Shown here: positions 55,801-64,000 of the stretch, one piece after another
Numbering within the stretch: the stretch's first letter is position 1
Layout: the number at the start of each line of letters is the position of its first letter
From: an uncultured Geobacteraceae bacterium
Lineage (GTDB): Bacteria > Desulfobacterota > Desulfuromonadia > Geobacterales > Pseudopelobacteraceae
Length of the DNA: 64,000 bases
Direction of reading: 5' to 3'
Assembly: GCA_903862245.1 (NCBI GenBank)
Contig: CAIOXL010000016.1
Span: forward strand, 1 to 64,000
Made by a program: the position numbers and the translations under genes
Notes under the pieces: model-generated
Told to the model about the DNA's origin: nothing
The model's input: only the letters and a program-made list of their open reading frames with translations
Database searches by the model: none

Positions 55801-56249
55801 TACCGGTTCATAGAGCGGATGATATCAATGCGCGACACCATGCCGACCAGTTTTTTGCCTTCAACAACCGGGAGTGCGTGCAGCTTTCTGCTGCTCATTA
55901 TTTCTGCGGCGCTGCTGACAGTATCTGCGGGGCTGATGGTGACAATATCTCTGGATGCCAGTTCTGCAGCTGTTTGTGCGGTGATTTTATCCAGCTCCCG
56001 CTGCAGGGTGCCTTCACCACCAAGGGGAATAACCCAGTCAAAAAGCGAAATAACCGTCGGGATATGCAGCGGACGGTCCTGCTCGATCAGATCGGATGCG
56101 GTAACAATTCCGGTCAGGTTTCCGGCGTCATCAACGATCGGAAGGGTACCAAACCCCTTTTTTTCAAAAATTCCGGCCATTTCACGCACGGTGCTGGTCC
56201 CTTTTATCGAAACCACGGTACGGGTCATAATATCTGCAACAGTCAACAT
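55800..56249 (-). CDS. CBS-domain pair protein
   Basis: [53 protein letters not shown]; second CBS motif LHALPVVEGKKLVGMVSRIDI. Confidence 0.92.
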   Translation of the reverse strand: MLTVADIMTRTVVSIKGTSTVREMAGIFEKKGFGTLPIVDDAGNLTGIVTASDLIEQDRPLHIPTVISLFDWVIPLGGEGTLQRELDKITAQTAAELASRDIVTISPADTVSSAAEIMSSRKLHALPVVEGKKLVGMVSRIDIIRSMNR

Positions 56250-57796
56250 GGTAATTCTCCTTTTAACTTTTTGTACGCATAGGGAATCATTTCAAGAACA
56301 TCGGTGGCGGTCATGCCGGCCTCCCCTTTCAGAGCCGCAACCATATCTGCGGCAAAGCCGTGGATGAACACGCCCAGACAGCAGGCATCCCAGGCTGAAT
56401 ACCCCTGCCCCGCAAGGGACGTTATAACTCCGGTCAGCACGTCACCCATGCCGCCGGAAGCCATCCCCGGATTGCCGCTGCCATTAATGGCCACAGCTCC
56501 CTCAGGAGAAGCAATAACAGTTCGAGCCCCCTTGAGAATCAGGAAGACTCCGTGGCTGCGGGCAAACTCCCGGGCGACTGAAATGCGGGACGCTTCCACA
56601 TCGGCAACGGAGGTGCCCTGCAGGCGCGACATTTCACCCGGATGCGGCGTGAGAATCACCTGCCCGGACTTTTTCCGCTGCAATACGGAGATATCACCCG
56701 CCAGGGCGTTCAGGGCGTCTGCATCAAGCACCAACGGCACGGTGACAACCGCCACCACACCCTGCACAAAGGCATCTGTCCCTGGGCAGCGGCCAAGTCC
56801 GGGTCCAAGCGCCACGGCATCCTTGCCGGCCAGCAGCTGTACAACTGCCGGAAGCGAACTGTCGGTCAGATATCCCCTGCCTGAATCGGGCAACGGCGAG
56901 GTCATAGCCTCGGTGGTTTTGAGTTCAAGAATGCTATGGACACGTTCCGGCACCGCCACAGTCACCAGACCGGAGCCCGCCCTGACAGCACTATTCGCTG
57001 CCAGCGCCGCTGCGCCGGTTTTTCCGGTAGAGCCGGCCAGAATCAGACAATGGCCGAACTCCCCCTTATGGCCTTGACGATCACGCCGCCTCAGCAGGGG
57101 AGCCATCGTCGCCTCATCCAGAAACTCATACCCCGGTGCCGCTGCCATAAGTTCCTGTGGAATCCCGATATCAGCCACCACCAGACGGCCGGTGTACTCC
57201 GCCCCCGGATAAAGCATCTGGCCAAGCTTGGCCAGGGCAAAGGTAACGGTACTATGCGCCCTGACGGCCGCTCCCAACACCCGCCCGGTAGTGCCGTGAA
57301 CTCCTGACGGAATATCAACCGCAACAATCGGCCGACCGGACCCGTTCATCAGTCCGATCGCTTCCAGGTGCACGCCACTGACATCACTGTTCAAACCGGT
57401 ACCGAACAGGGCGTCCACAATCAGGTCCGTCTGGAAGATCTCCTCCCTGTACAGGGCGGTCAATCGCCCTTCGGCTGTGCAGCAGTGGACCTCCACCCCG
57501 GAAAGCAGTTCCAGATTCAGCGCGGCATCACCAGCGACCTGGGCACGCTCTGCCAGGAGTATCACGGTAACATGCCATCCCTTCAGGGCCAGCAGACGGG
57601 CAATAACAGAGCCATCACCGCCATTGTTACCCTTTCCTGCCATGATCGTACAGCGCCCGGTCGATCCGAACCCGGCGATAATTTCATCAGCACAACTCCG
57701 CCCGGCATTCTCCATCAGCAGCAGACCGGGGATAGCGCACTCTTTGATCGCCCGCCTGTCAAGTTCCTGCATGGTTTCTGCGGTAATGATCTTCAT
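56243..57796 (-). CDS. nnr: Bifunctional NAD(P)H-hydrate epimerase / ADP-dependent NAD(P)H-hydrate dehydratase
   Basis: [61 protein letters not shown]. Confidence 0.95.
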   Translation of the reverse strand: MKIITAETMQELDRRAIKECAIPGLLLMENAGRSCADEIIAGFGSTGRCTIMAGKGNNGGDGSVIARLLALKGWHVTVILLAERAQVAGDAALNLELLSGVEVHCCTAEGRLTALYREEIFQTDLIVDALFGTGLNSDVSGVHLEAIGLMNGSGRPIVAVDIPSGVHGTTGRVLGAAVRAHSTVTFALAKLGQMLYPGAEYTGRLVVADIGIPQELMAAAPGYEFLDEATMAPLLRRRDRQGHKGEFGHCLILAGSTGKTGAAALAANSAVRAGSGLVTVAVPERVHSILELKTTEAMTSPLPDSGRGYLTDSSLPAVVQLLAGKDAVALGPGLGRCPGTDAFVQGVVAVVTVPLVLDADALNALAGDISVLQRKKSGQVILTPHPGEMSRLQGTSVADVEASRISVAREFARSHGVFLILKGARTVIASPEGAVAINGSGNPGMASGGMGDVLTGVITSLAGQGYSAWDACCLGVFIHGFAADMVAALKGEAGMTATDVLEMIPYAYKKLKGELPC

Positions 57797-58173
57797 TTTG
57801 ACTCCAGAACCACCAGCGCAACAGCATTGCCCCCGTCATGGGATAACGACAGATGTAGGCGTACCAGTTCATGTGCCTGAAACCGCTCGGCGGCCTTACC
57901 GTAAAGCAGCAGATCCGGTTTGCCCAGATCGTTATTCGACACCTCCATATCCTGCCACGAAATGCCATCCCGCAAACCGCTGCCGAGCGCCTTTAAAAAA
58001 GCCTCCTTCGCAGCAAAACGCGCGGCCAGACAGGATGCAGCGTCTTTCCGGCTCCCGCACCGGGAACGCTCATCCGGCGTAAAGAGGCGCTCGATCAGGG
58101 CCGTATTGCCGGCATCAAGAAAACGTTGAAAACGCTCCACTGCCACGATGTCAGTGCCGATGCCGAAGATCAT
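57793..58173 (-). CDS. acpS: Holo-[acyl-carrier-protein] synthase
   Basis: [64 protein letters not shown]. Confidence 0.95.
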   Translation of the reverse strand: MIFGIGTDIVAVERFQRFLDAGNTALIERLFTPDERSRCGSRKDAASCLAARFAAKEAFLKALGSGLRDGISWQDMEVSNNDLGKPDLLLYGKAAERFQAHELVRLHLSLSHDGGNAVALVVLESK

Positions 58174-58892
58174 GCGTACTTGAGCAGTTCAACCATATCG
58201 CGCACCGCACGGTCCAGACCGACCAGCATGGCGCGGGCGATGATGGAGTGACCGATATTATACTCCTCAATCCCCCCCAGTGAGGTGATTGCCTTGATGT
58301 TCGTGTAATTGAGCCCATGACCGGCGTTCACCCCGATCCCGACCTTGCGCGCCAGCTTGATCGCCGTATCGATGTTTTCAAGCTCGTGCTGCTGTTCACC
58401 CCAGTCTGCCGCGTCGGCATAGGCACCGGTGTGAATCTCGATATAATCGGTACCGGTTTTTTTCGCCGCCTTGATCTGTTCCTGATTGGGGTCAACAAAA
58501 AGGCTGACAATGATGCCGCCGTCCTTGAGCCGTTTGACCGTATCGGCAAGCTGCTTGGTATTGACAATGACGTCAAGCCCCCCCTCGGTTGTCAGCTCCT
58601 GACGTTTTTCCGGTACCAGTGTTACCTGCTCCGGCTTGACGGTGAGCGCTATCCGCACCATCTCCTGGGTGGCGGCCATCTCAAGGTTAAGCTTGGTCTT
58701 TACGGTGCGCCGGAGGATTTCCAGATCGCGGTCCTGAATGTGGCGCCGGTCCTCACGCAGGTGGATTGTTATTCCTTCGGCACCGGCCATCTCACCGATG
58801 GCAGCGGCGGTCACCGGGTCAGGTTCAGTCCCGCCCCGCGCCTGGCGGACAGTTGCAATATGATCAACATTAAGTCCCAGCTTTGCCATCAC
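58170..58892 (-). CDS. pdxJ: Pyridoxine 5'-phosphate synthase
   Basis: [56 protein letters not shown]. Confidence 0.97.
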   Translation of the reverse strand: MMAKLGLNVDHIATVRQARGGTEPDPVTAAAIGEMAGAEGITIHLREDRRHIQDRDLEILRRTVKTKLNLEMAATQEMVRIALTVKPEQVTLVPEKRQELTTEGGLDVIVNTKQLADTVKRLKDGGIIVSLFVDPNQEQIKAAKKTGTDYIEIHTGAYADAADWGEQQHELENIDTAIKLARKVGIGVNAGHGLNYTNIKAITSLGGIEEYNIGHSIIARAMLVGLDRAVRDMVELLKYA

Positions 58893-60247
58893 TTCTCTCC
58901 AATATGTTTTTTTACCAGATCGCAGATTTCGTTGGCCCAGGTCGTAATCTCGTACTTGTCCTGCCCTTCGATCATGACCCGTAAAAGCGGCTCTGTGCCG
59001 GAATAGCGGATCAGCACCCGTCCCTCATTGCCCAGCTTTGCTTCGACTTCCAGAATCTTGGCGGCGATCTCCGGCACAGAACGGATATCGCGTTTTTCCC
59101 TCACCCGGGCATTGACGAGGACCTGCGGCAGTGGAATCATGATCTCGGCCAGTTCGGAGAGCGGCTTGTCTTCGCGCCGCATAACGGCCAGAAGCTGAAG
59201 CGCCGAAAGAATTCCGTCCCCGGTCGTATTGTAGTCCAAAAATATCATATGGCCGGACTGTTCACCCCCCAGATTATACCCCCCCGCGCGCATCGCCTCG
59301 ACCACGTACCGGTCACCCACATCGGTCTTGATGATTTTACCGCCGCACTTACGCAGTGCAATATCAAGCCCCATGTTACTCATAACCGTCGCCACAAGCG
59401 TCTTCTTCCTGAGCAGTTTGCGTTTCAGCATATCGCTGGCGCAGATGGCCATAATATGGTCGCCGTCAACTTCGTTGCCGAATTCGTCGCATACGATGAC
59501 ACGGTCGGCATCGCCGTCCAGTGCAATGCCGATGTCGGCCCGGTGCAGCTTGACCGCCTCACTGATGACGGAGGGACAGGTCGAACCGCACCCGGCATTG
59601 ATATTGGTGCCGTTCGGCTTGACCCCGTACGGAATGACTTCCGCCCCCAGTTCTTCGAATACGGCGGGGGCAACCTTGTAGGCGGCGCCATTGGCACAGT
59701 CCAGGACGATTTTCAGGCCGGAAAGGTCCATCTCCTGGGGAAAGGTGTTCTTGAGAAAAACAATATAGCGGCCAGCGGCATCTTCAATACGGTACGCCTT
59801 ACCGACTTCCGTCGCCGTCGGCCGAAGGGCATCAATTTTTTTTGATTCGATAAGTTTCTCGATTTTCAGTTCCAGTTCATCCGGCAGCTTGAAACCATCG
59901 GCTGAGAAGAATTTTATGCCGTTGTCCTGAAACGCATTGTGCGAGGCGGAGATGACCACACCGGCATCGGCACGCATGGATGACGTAATGTTGGCAATGC
60001 CCGGAGTCGGCAGCGGACCGACCTGCAGAACATCCACCCCCATGGAACAGATGCCCGCAACCAGGGCATTTTCCAGCATATAGCCAGACAGGCGGGTATC
60101 TTTTCCGATCACGATACGGTGACGGCGCTTTCTCCCCCCCTTGAAAATATAGGCTGCCGCCCGACCCAACTGCATCGCCATTTCCGTCGTCATGGGATGG
60201 ACATTGGCAACACCGCGAACGCCGTCAGTTCCGAATAGTTTTTTCAT
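58889..60247 (-). CDS. glmM: Phosphoglucosamine mutase
   Basis: [66 protein letters not shown]. Confidence 0.97.
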   Translation of the reverse strand: MKKLFGTDGVRGVANVHPMTTEMAMQLGRAAAYIFKGGRKRRHRIVIGKDTRLSGYMLENALVAGICSMGVDVLQVGPLPTPGIANITSSMRADAGVVISASHNAFQDNGIKFFSADGFKLPDELELKIEKLIESKKIDALRPTATEVGKAYRIEDAAGRYIVFLKNTFPQEMDLSGLKIVLDCANGAAYKVAPAVFEELGAEVIPYGVKPNGTNINAGCGSTCPSVISEAVKLHRADIGIALDGDADRVIVCDEFGNEVDGDHIMAICASDMLKRKLLRKKTLVATVMSNMGLDIALRKCGGKIIKTDVGDRYVVEAMRAGGYNLGGEQSGHMIFLDYNTTGDGILSALQLLAVMRREDKPLSELAEIMIPLPQVLVNARVREKRDIRSVPEIAAKILEVEAKLGNEGRVLIRYSGTEPLLRVMIEGQDKYEITTWANEICDLVKKHIGEK

Positions 60248-60274
60248 ACTCAGTGGTCTCCTCTGGATACAAAG

Positions 60275-61063
60275 TCAGTGTTCCGGTGTGGTGATACCCC
60301 TGGGGGCGCGCCGCCCTTCGATCGCCTTGCGGGAAAGACGGCGAATTTCTGCCGGATCAGCGTCATAGGTGATTTTTCCTTCGTGAACGATTGAAATCTT
60401 CCCGGTTTCCTCCGACACAACCAGAACCAGAACATCGGTCTGTTCTGATATGCCGAGCGCGGCACGGTGGCGGGTGCCAAAGCTCTTGGCAATGTCCGGG
60501 TTCTGTGAAAGGGGCAGGATGCAGCCGGCGGAGATAATCTTGTCCCGCTGGATAATAACCGCTCCGTCATGGATCGGTGAATAGGGGAGAAAAATAGAGG
60601 TGAGCAGTTCGCTGGTCACCTTGGCATCAATATCGGTGCCGACCTGAACCAGGTGATCAATGGACATCTGGCGGATGATGACAATGAGGGCGCCGATCCT
60701 TCGTTCGGCAAGTTCATACAGCCCTTTGGACAGCTCATCAACGGTTGACGTCAGGTCAAGACCGGCACTGTCACCCGGATGGTGACGCTTCCAGAAGGAG
60801 AAAAGAGCCCGTTTTATATCACTTTGAAAGATGACTGCCGCAATAACCGGTAGAGAGGAAAGGAGCAGGTGGAAAAAGGAAGAGGTGGAGGAAAGACCGA
60901 ATGAGCCTGTACCAAACTCCGCCAGATACAGTGCGGTAGTAAGTGCAAGGAGACGGAGAGCAGCTTCTTTTTTGAGAATCAGCGAACAGCCGTAGACGAG
61001 AGCGACAACAAGAAGCCTGTCAAACAGGGCAAGCAGGGTAACACTGTCGAAAACTGGAGCCAT
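60275..61063 (-). CDS. cdaA: Diadenylate cyclase (c-di-AMP synthase, CdaA type)
   Basis: IGALIVI, SPIHDGAVIIQRDKIISAGCILPLSQN, GTRHRAALGISEQTDVLVLVVSEETG; N-terminal TM helices. Confidence 0.93.
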   Translation of the reverse strand: MAPVFDSVTLLALFDRLLVVALVYGCSLILKKEAALRLLALTTALYLAEFGTGSFGLSSTSSFFHLLLSSLPVIAAVIFQSDIKRALFSFWKRHHPGDSAGLDLTSTVDELSKGLYELAERRIGALIVIIRQMSIDHLVQVGTDIDAKVTSELLTSIFLPYSPIHDGAVIIQRDKIISAGCILPLSQNPDIAKSFGTRHRAALGISEQTDVLVLVVSEETGKISIVHEGKITYDADPAEIRRLSRKAIEGRRAPRGITTPEH

Positions 61064-61095
61064 ACTTCCCCTTTGAAATTGGTGTTCAGCTGCAT

Positions 61096-62301
61096 TCAGC
61101 TTTGCATAACAGCATGCGCCATATCGGCCACATCACGCATCGCCCGGACATCATGCACACGGAGGATGGACGCGCCATGGGAGACAGAAAGGGCAACAGC
61201 TGCGGCTGTTCCGAAGAGGCGGTCATCGGTCTGTTCCCGTCCCAGAACCGTACCGATGAATGACTTGCGGGACGGCCCGATCATAACCGGCAGACCGAAA
61301 CCGGATAACTCCGCCAGACGCCGCACCAGTTCCAAATTACCTGACGCGCTCTTGCCGAAGCCGATACCCGGGTCAAGGGCGATGCAGGAATCAGCGACAC
61401 CGGCTTCCCGTGCCCGCTCCAGCGAGCTGTTCAGACCGGCTGTTATGTCAGCCATCAGGTCATCATACCCGGTATCCTGCTGCATATTCTCCGGTCTGCC
61501 CCTGGTGTGCATCAGCACAACACCGGCTCCGCTCTCTGCTGCCAATCCGGCCATGTGCGGATCAAAATTACAGCCGCTGATATCGTTTATGATTTCCGCA
61601 CCCGCCGCAAGAGCCCGCGCGGCAACGGCACTTTTCCAGGTATCAACAGAGATGGCACACGACAGGGTTCCGGCAAGCCGTTCAATAACCGGCATGATAC
61701 GCCTCAGTTCCTCATCGGCCGGCACTGCGGCTGCACCGGGGCGGGTACTTTCACCGCCGATATCAATGATGTCCGCGCCTTCCGACTCCATCTGCAGCGC
61801 CTTTTCACACGCCCGGTCCGGGTCGCTGCAGCGCCCGCCATCGGAAAACGAATCCGGGGTGAGGTTCAGAATCCCCATAATCAACGGGCGCCGAAGCGAC
61901 AGCAGGCGCCGTGATGTTTTCCACCCGGAAGGGACTGAGTCAGCCCGCGCCAGCAGCAGCTGGAGCTCACCGGCCAGTTCCGGCAACCCGAACGGTTGCG
62001 CTTTGAGCTTCCGGCAGAGCCGTGCCAGCTGTTTTGCCGTGCCGATCAAAATACAATCGGTCCGGTCAATGCTGCAGGCAACGGTACCTCTGGCGACGGC
62101 GGCATCCCCCCCCAGAGAAAGCATCTCCTGTTTGAGAATATTGGCCTGCCGGCATTCCAGCCGGGACAGGGCAACGCAGAGCGTCGCCATCTTGGAAGAC
62201 ATCTCAACGATGCCGCAGCGGTCGACCCCGATACGTTCCAGTTCACGCTCGGCATGGCCGGGCGTGGCAACTGAAAGTAACCGGGGGGCAAAGCGTGCCA
62301 T
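61096..62301 (-). CDS. folP: Dihydropteroate synthase with ~135 aa N-terminal extension
   Basis: Core RRPLIMGILNLTPDSFSDGGRC, DIIDIGGESTRPGAAAV, IALDPGIGFGKSASGNLELVRRL, GPSRKSFIGTVLG. Confidence 0.93.
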   Translation of the reverse strand: MARFAPRLLSVATPGHAERELERIGVDRCGIVEMSSKMATLCVALSRLECRQANILKQEMLSLGGDAAVARGTVACSIDRTDCILIGTAKQLARLCRKLKAQPFGLPELAGELQLLLARADSVPSGWKTSRRLLSLRRPLIMGILNLTPDSFSDGGRCSDPDRACEKALQMESEGADIIDIGGESTRPGAAAVPADEELRRIMPVIERLAGTLSCAISVDTWKSAVAARALAAGAEIINDISGCNFDPHMAGLAAESGAGVVLMHTRGRPENMQQDTGYDDLMADITAGLNSSLERAREAGVADSCIALDPGIGFGKSASGNLELVRRLAELSGFGLPVMIGPSRKSFIGTVLGREQTDDRLFGTAAAVALSVSHGASILRVHDVRAMRDVADMAHAVMQS

Positions 62302-62303
62302 GA

Positions 62304-64000
62304 TTACGCTTGTATGTCGGTGTCTGCCGCTGCCGGTTCAACCGGTTGCGACACAGCCGGTTCCGGAGTGACCAGCGAGCCAGAGGCGATAATTTCATCA
62401 ACCTGGTCACCGGTCAGATTTTCTTTCTCGATCAGACACTCGGAAAGGTTGTGGAGCGTCGTGACATTGTCGCGCAGCAGACCGAGGGCGCGCTCATAGG
62501 ATTCATCAACGATGCGTTTGATTTCGTCATCAATGTGCTCGGCGGTCTTTTCACTGAAATTTTTGTGCATGGCCATCTCGCGGCCAAGGAAAATTGATTC
62601 GTCTTTCTTGCCGAACGACAGCGGCCCCATTTTGTCGCTCATACCCCATTCACAGACCATCTTGCGGGCCATATCCGTAGCGCGCTCGATATCGTTGCCG
62701 GCTCCGGTGGTAAAGGTACTGAAAATCAGATTTTCTGCGGCCCGTCCCCCCATGAGGACAGCAATACGTGCCAGCAGGGATTCGCGCGAATAGCTGTGTT
62801 TGTCTTCGATCGGAAGCTGCATGGTAACGCCAAGCGCCCTGCCACGGGGAATAATGGACACCTTGTGAATCGGGTCGGTGCCGGGAATCATCTTGGCCAC
62901 CAGGGTATGTCCCGCTTCATGGTAGGCGGTACTCTTTTTCTCCTCATCGGAGATCACCATGCTGCGACGTTCAACACCCATCAGCACCTTGTCCTTGGCG
63001 CTGTCAAAGTCACTCGGTTCGGCAACGGTTTTATTCAGGCGCGCTGCCAGCAGGGCCGCTTCATTAACCAGGTTGGCCAGGTCGGCGCCGGAGAAACCGG
63101 GCGTACCACGGGCGATCAGCGCCAGATCAACCTCAGGTGACAGCGGTACCTTTTTGGAGTGAACCTTCAGAATCATTTCGCGCCCCTTGACATCAGGACG
63201 GGGGACGACTACCTGGCGGTCAAAACGGCCCGGGCGGAGCAGTGCCGGATCAAGAACGTCAGGGCGGTTTGTTGCGGCGATCAGGATAACCCCTTCATTG
63301 GATTCAAAACCATCCATCTCCACCAGCAACTGGTTGAGGGTCTGCTCCCGCTCATCATGCCCTCCTCCCATGCCGGCACCACGGTGACGGCCGACCGCAT
63401 CGATTTCATCAATGAAAATGATGCATGGCGCGCTCTTTTTCCCCTGCAGAAACAGGTCGCGCACCCGGCTGGCACCAACACCGACAAACATCTCCACAAA
63501 ATCTGATCCGGAGATGGAAAAGAACGGCACGCCCGCTTCACCGGCAACAGCACGGGCAAGAAGCGTTTTTCCGGTTCCCGGAGGTCCCACCAGCAGCACC
63601 CCTTTGGGAATTTTCCCCCCCAGTGCCGTGAACTTCTTCGGCTCTTTCAGAAAGGCGATAATCTCTTCCAGCTCTTCCTTGGCTTCTTCAATACCGGCAA
63701 CATCTTCAAAGGTGATCTTCCCCTGAGACTCGGTCAAAAGCTTGGCGCGGCTCTTGCCGAAAGACATGGCCTTCCCGCCCCCCATCTGCATTTGCCGCAT
63801 GAAGAAGATCCAGACGCCGACGAGCAGAATCAGCGGGAACCAGGAAATAAATATGGAAAACCAGGAGAACTTTTCTTCTTCCGGTTTGGCATTGATGGCA
63901 ACCTTTTTCTCCAGCAGTTTCTTCGTCAGATCAGCGTCGGAATACGGCTTATAGGTATGAAACTCCTTGCCGTCCTTACCGTCGAATTTCCCGGAAATAT
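62304..64000 (-). CDS. ftsH: FtsH-family ATP-dependent zinc metalloprotease (5' end beyond window)
   Basis: [51 protein letters not shown]; frame continues upstream of the listed ORF start (63800) to the window edge. Confidence 0.95.
   Translation of the reverse strand, partial: ISGKFDGKDGKEFHTYKPYSDADLTKKLLEKKVAINAKPEEEKFSWFSIFISWFPLILLVGVWIFFMRQMQMGGGKAMSFGKSRAKLLTESQGKITFEDVAGIEEAKEELEEIIAFLKEPKKFTALGGKIPKGVLLVGPPGTGKTLLARAVAGEAGVPFFSISGSDFVEMFVGVGASRVRDLFLQGKKSAPCIIFIDEIDAVGRHRGAGMGGGHDEREQTLNQLLVEMDGFESNEGVILIAATNRPDVLDPALLRPGRFDRQVVVPRPDVKGREMILKVHSKKVPLSPEVDLALIARGTPGFSGADLANLVNEAALLAARLNKTVAEPSDFDSAKDKVLMGVERRSMVISDEEKKSTAYHEAGHTLVAKMIPGTDPIHKVSIIPRGRALGVTMQLPIEDKHSYSRESLLARIAVLMGGRAAENLIFSTFTTGAGNDIERATDMARKMVCEWGMSDKMGPLSFGKKDESIFLGREMAMHKNFSEKTAEHIDDEIKRIVDESYERALGLLRDNVTTLHNLSECLIEKENLTGDQVDEIIASGSLVTPEPAVSQPVEPAAADTDIQA

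Noticed and set aside
61073-62371. 432-aa plus-strand ORF
   Set aside because: Antisense to folP; Ser/Arg/Ala-rich composition typical of shadow ORFs.

Overview
The 64 kb window is a dense, mostly housekeeping chromosomal segment. Gene content suggests a Geobacter/Desulfuromonadales-type deltaproteobacterium (inference). I see about 55 protein genes, three tRNAs and several intrinsic terminators. I found no CRISPR array, no insertion element and no phage. Main blocks: ppk1 / UvrD-type helicase / ftsH paralog; gph-AOR-yraN-NAD amidase-nadE-sui1; tig-clpP-clpX-hup-tRNA-Asp-tRNA-Val; dgt and a YfbR-like gene; aroF divergent from trpE-trpG; mqnA-tolC; gcvH-accC-accB; an aroC-aroK-aroB-TPR-roadblock-aroQ-pepP operon; a TCA block (korDABC, mdh, two different icd genes); lysM-aspS-lepB-lepA; tadA; an fdhD-mobA fusion; lysC-tsaE-CBS-nnrDE-acpS-pdxJ-glmM-cdaA-folP-ftsH. 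The strongest unannotated signal is upstream of aroF on the minus strand. It is a classical attenuator: a 28-codon leader peptide rich in Phe/Tyr/Trp (MNAHSFRIAFDFIFWYGFYFRPSARVEV) with mutually exclusive 1:2, 2:3 and 3:4 pairings that I could trace by hand. Other items worth checking: a hairpin that sequesters the aroC Shine-Dalgarno, a perfect 17-bp palindrome upstream of the monomeric icd, adjacent dimeric and monomeric isocitrate dehydrogenases, an FdhD-MobA fusion, and a split glutamine-dependent NAD synthetase. All product names come from reading the proteins against remembered families; no search was run.
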